The position numbers were made by a program, and so were the translations under genes. A stretch of DNA of 64,000 bases, taken from contig NZ_CP136865.1 of the NCBI RefSeq assembly GCF_045689245.1, positions 2,418,001-2,482,000 on the forward strand, written 5' to 3'. The notes beneath the pieces were generated by a model. That model ran no database searches. It saw only the letters and a program-made list of their open reading frames with translations, and was not told where the DNA came from. Within the stretch, counting starts at the first letter, position 1, and each line of letters begins with the position of its first letter. Of this stretch, positions 63,654 through 64,000 are shown piece by piece. The DNA comes from Congregibacter brevis. GTDB lineage: Bacteria > Pseudomonadota > Gammaproteobacteria > Pseudomonadales > Halieaceae.

Positions 63654-64000
63654 AGTTTCGCCGTCAAAGCCGCGAAGAGCTCAACGTTAATCTGACGCCA
63701 TTGATCGACGTGGTGTTCCTGTTGCTGATCTTCTTCATGGTGTCGACTACCTTTACCCGTGAAACTCAGCTATCGGTGGATCTGCCCGAGGCGACTGGCC
63801 TAGTGCGTGACGAGGTTAAGAAGCAAGTAGAGATTCTTATTGACGAAGCCGGAAATTATCGGGTTAACGGGCGAGCACTGGTTGATACGAGCATGCGAAC
63901 ATTACAGGCCGCGGTTTACAAAGTGTCTGAGGGCGATACGACTCTTCCGCTGGTGATATCTGCCGATGCACAGGCCGCGCATGAATCTGTGGTTAGAGCC
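63650..64000 (+). CDS. exbD: ExbD/TolR family biopolymer transport protein (cut by window end)
   Basis: GTG 63650; 117 codons are inside the window and the end is missing. Sequence: short basic cytoplasmic start, SREELNVNLTPLIDVVFLLL with the conserved Asp in the single membrane span, then the periplasmic part (ETQLSVDLPEATG, LIDEAGNYRVNGR, PLVISADAQAAHE). Partner of the upstream exbB gene, coupled by GTGA overlap. Confidence 0.93.
   Translation, partial: MKFRRQSREELNVNLTPLIDVVFLLLIFFMVSTTFTRETQLSVDLPEATGLVRDEVKKQVEILIDEAGNYRVNGRALVDTSMRTLQAAVYKVSEGDTTLPLVISADAQAAHESVVRA

Noticed and set aside
1..64000. CRISPR array, insertion sequence, prophage or integron
   Set aside because: I looked for regularly spaced repeats, transposase or integrase motifs and terminal inverted repeats and saw none.

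Overview
The window is ordinary-looking gammaproteobacterial chromosome. Gene content (aconitase B, MiaE, CsiV, Na+-NQR with ApbE and NqrM, LolCDE, a GAPDH-like protein with a long N-terminal extension) and order suggest an aerobic marine gammaproteobacterium, perhaps of the Halieaceae/Cellvibrionales group. The genus is a guess. From memory, the block from topA to exbD resembles the Pseudomonas aeruginosa order topA - two small genes - lexA - methylthioinosine phosphorylase - csiV - mfd - gap-like - nqrABCDEF - apbE - lolCDE - DUF2062 - comEC - exbBD. I see no insertion sequence, prophage, CRISPR array or rRNA operon.

Layout. 1-5.5 kb: the end of metZ, then a MoxR ATPase / DUF58 / TgpA transglutaminase operon followed by a secreted zinc-peptidase-like gene. 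5.5-14.4 kb: housekeeping genes acnB, DUF1289, miaE, lpxH, ppiB, glnS and cysS. 14.5-15.0 kb: three tRNAs (Pro-UGG, His-GUG, Arg-UCU). 15.0-26.7 kb is the most accessory-looking part: an FAH-family enzyme, a response regulator with a degenerate GGDEF-like C-terminus, a tandem treble-clef zinc protein, a large periplasmic-propeller histidine kinase, and an RND efflux adaptor-pump-TetR operon with two tandem palindromic operators upstream. 26.9-31.6 kb: the 4.5S SRP RNA, dnaX (with all three elements of a programmed -1 frameshift), ybaB, recR, rnd, ycgL and a small membrane protein. 31.6-35.9 kb: a second MoxR ATPase with a VWA partner, a SpoU methyltransferase, a glutaredoxin-like protein, a universal stress protein and an unknown membrane-anchored protein. 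36-43 kb: topA, two small conserved genes, lexA under two SOS boxes, a DUF6763-like small gene, an MscS channel and a methylthioinosine/methylthioadenosine phosphorylase. 43-49 kb: csiV, mfd and the GAPDH-like gene. 49.3-56.7 kb: the complete Na+-NQR operon with its maturation factors, preceded by a structured leader. 56.7-64 kb: lolCDE, a DUF2062 gene, comEC and exbBD (exbD cut by the window end).

Functional links visible in the sequence: the nqr genes, apbE (FMN transfer to NqrB/NqrC) and nqrM (iron delivery) make one self-sufficient sodium-pump cassette. LolCDE forms a lipoprotein-export operon. 4.5S RNA-dnaX-ybaB-recR is a classic replication/repair cluster. The histidine kinase and the orphan-like response regulator flank the zinc protein and may form one signalling module. 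The observations most worth checking are the dnaX frameshift cassette, the nqrA leader structure, the double operator of the efflux operon, the kinase/zinc-protein/regulator module and the hairpin-rich gap between the topA-linked genes and lexA.
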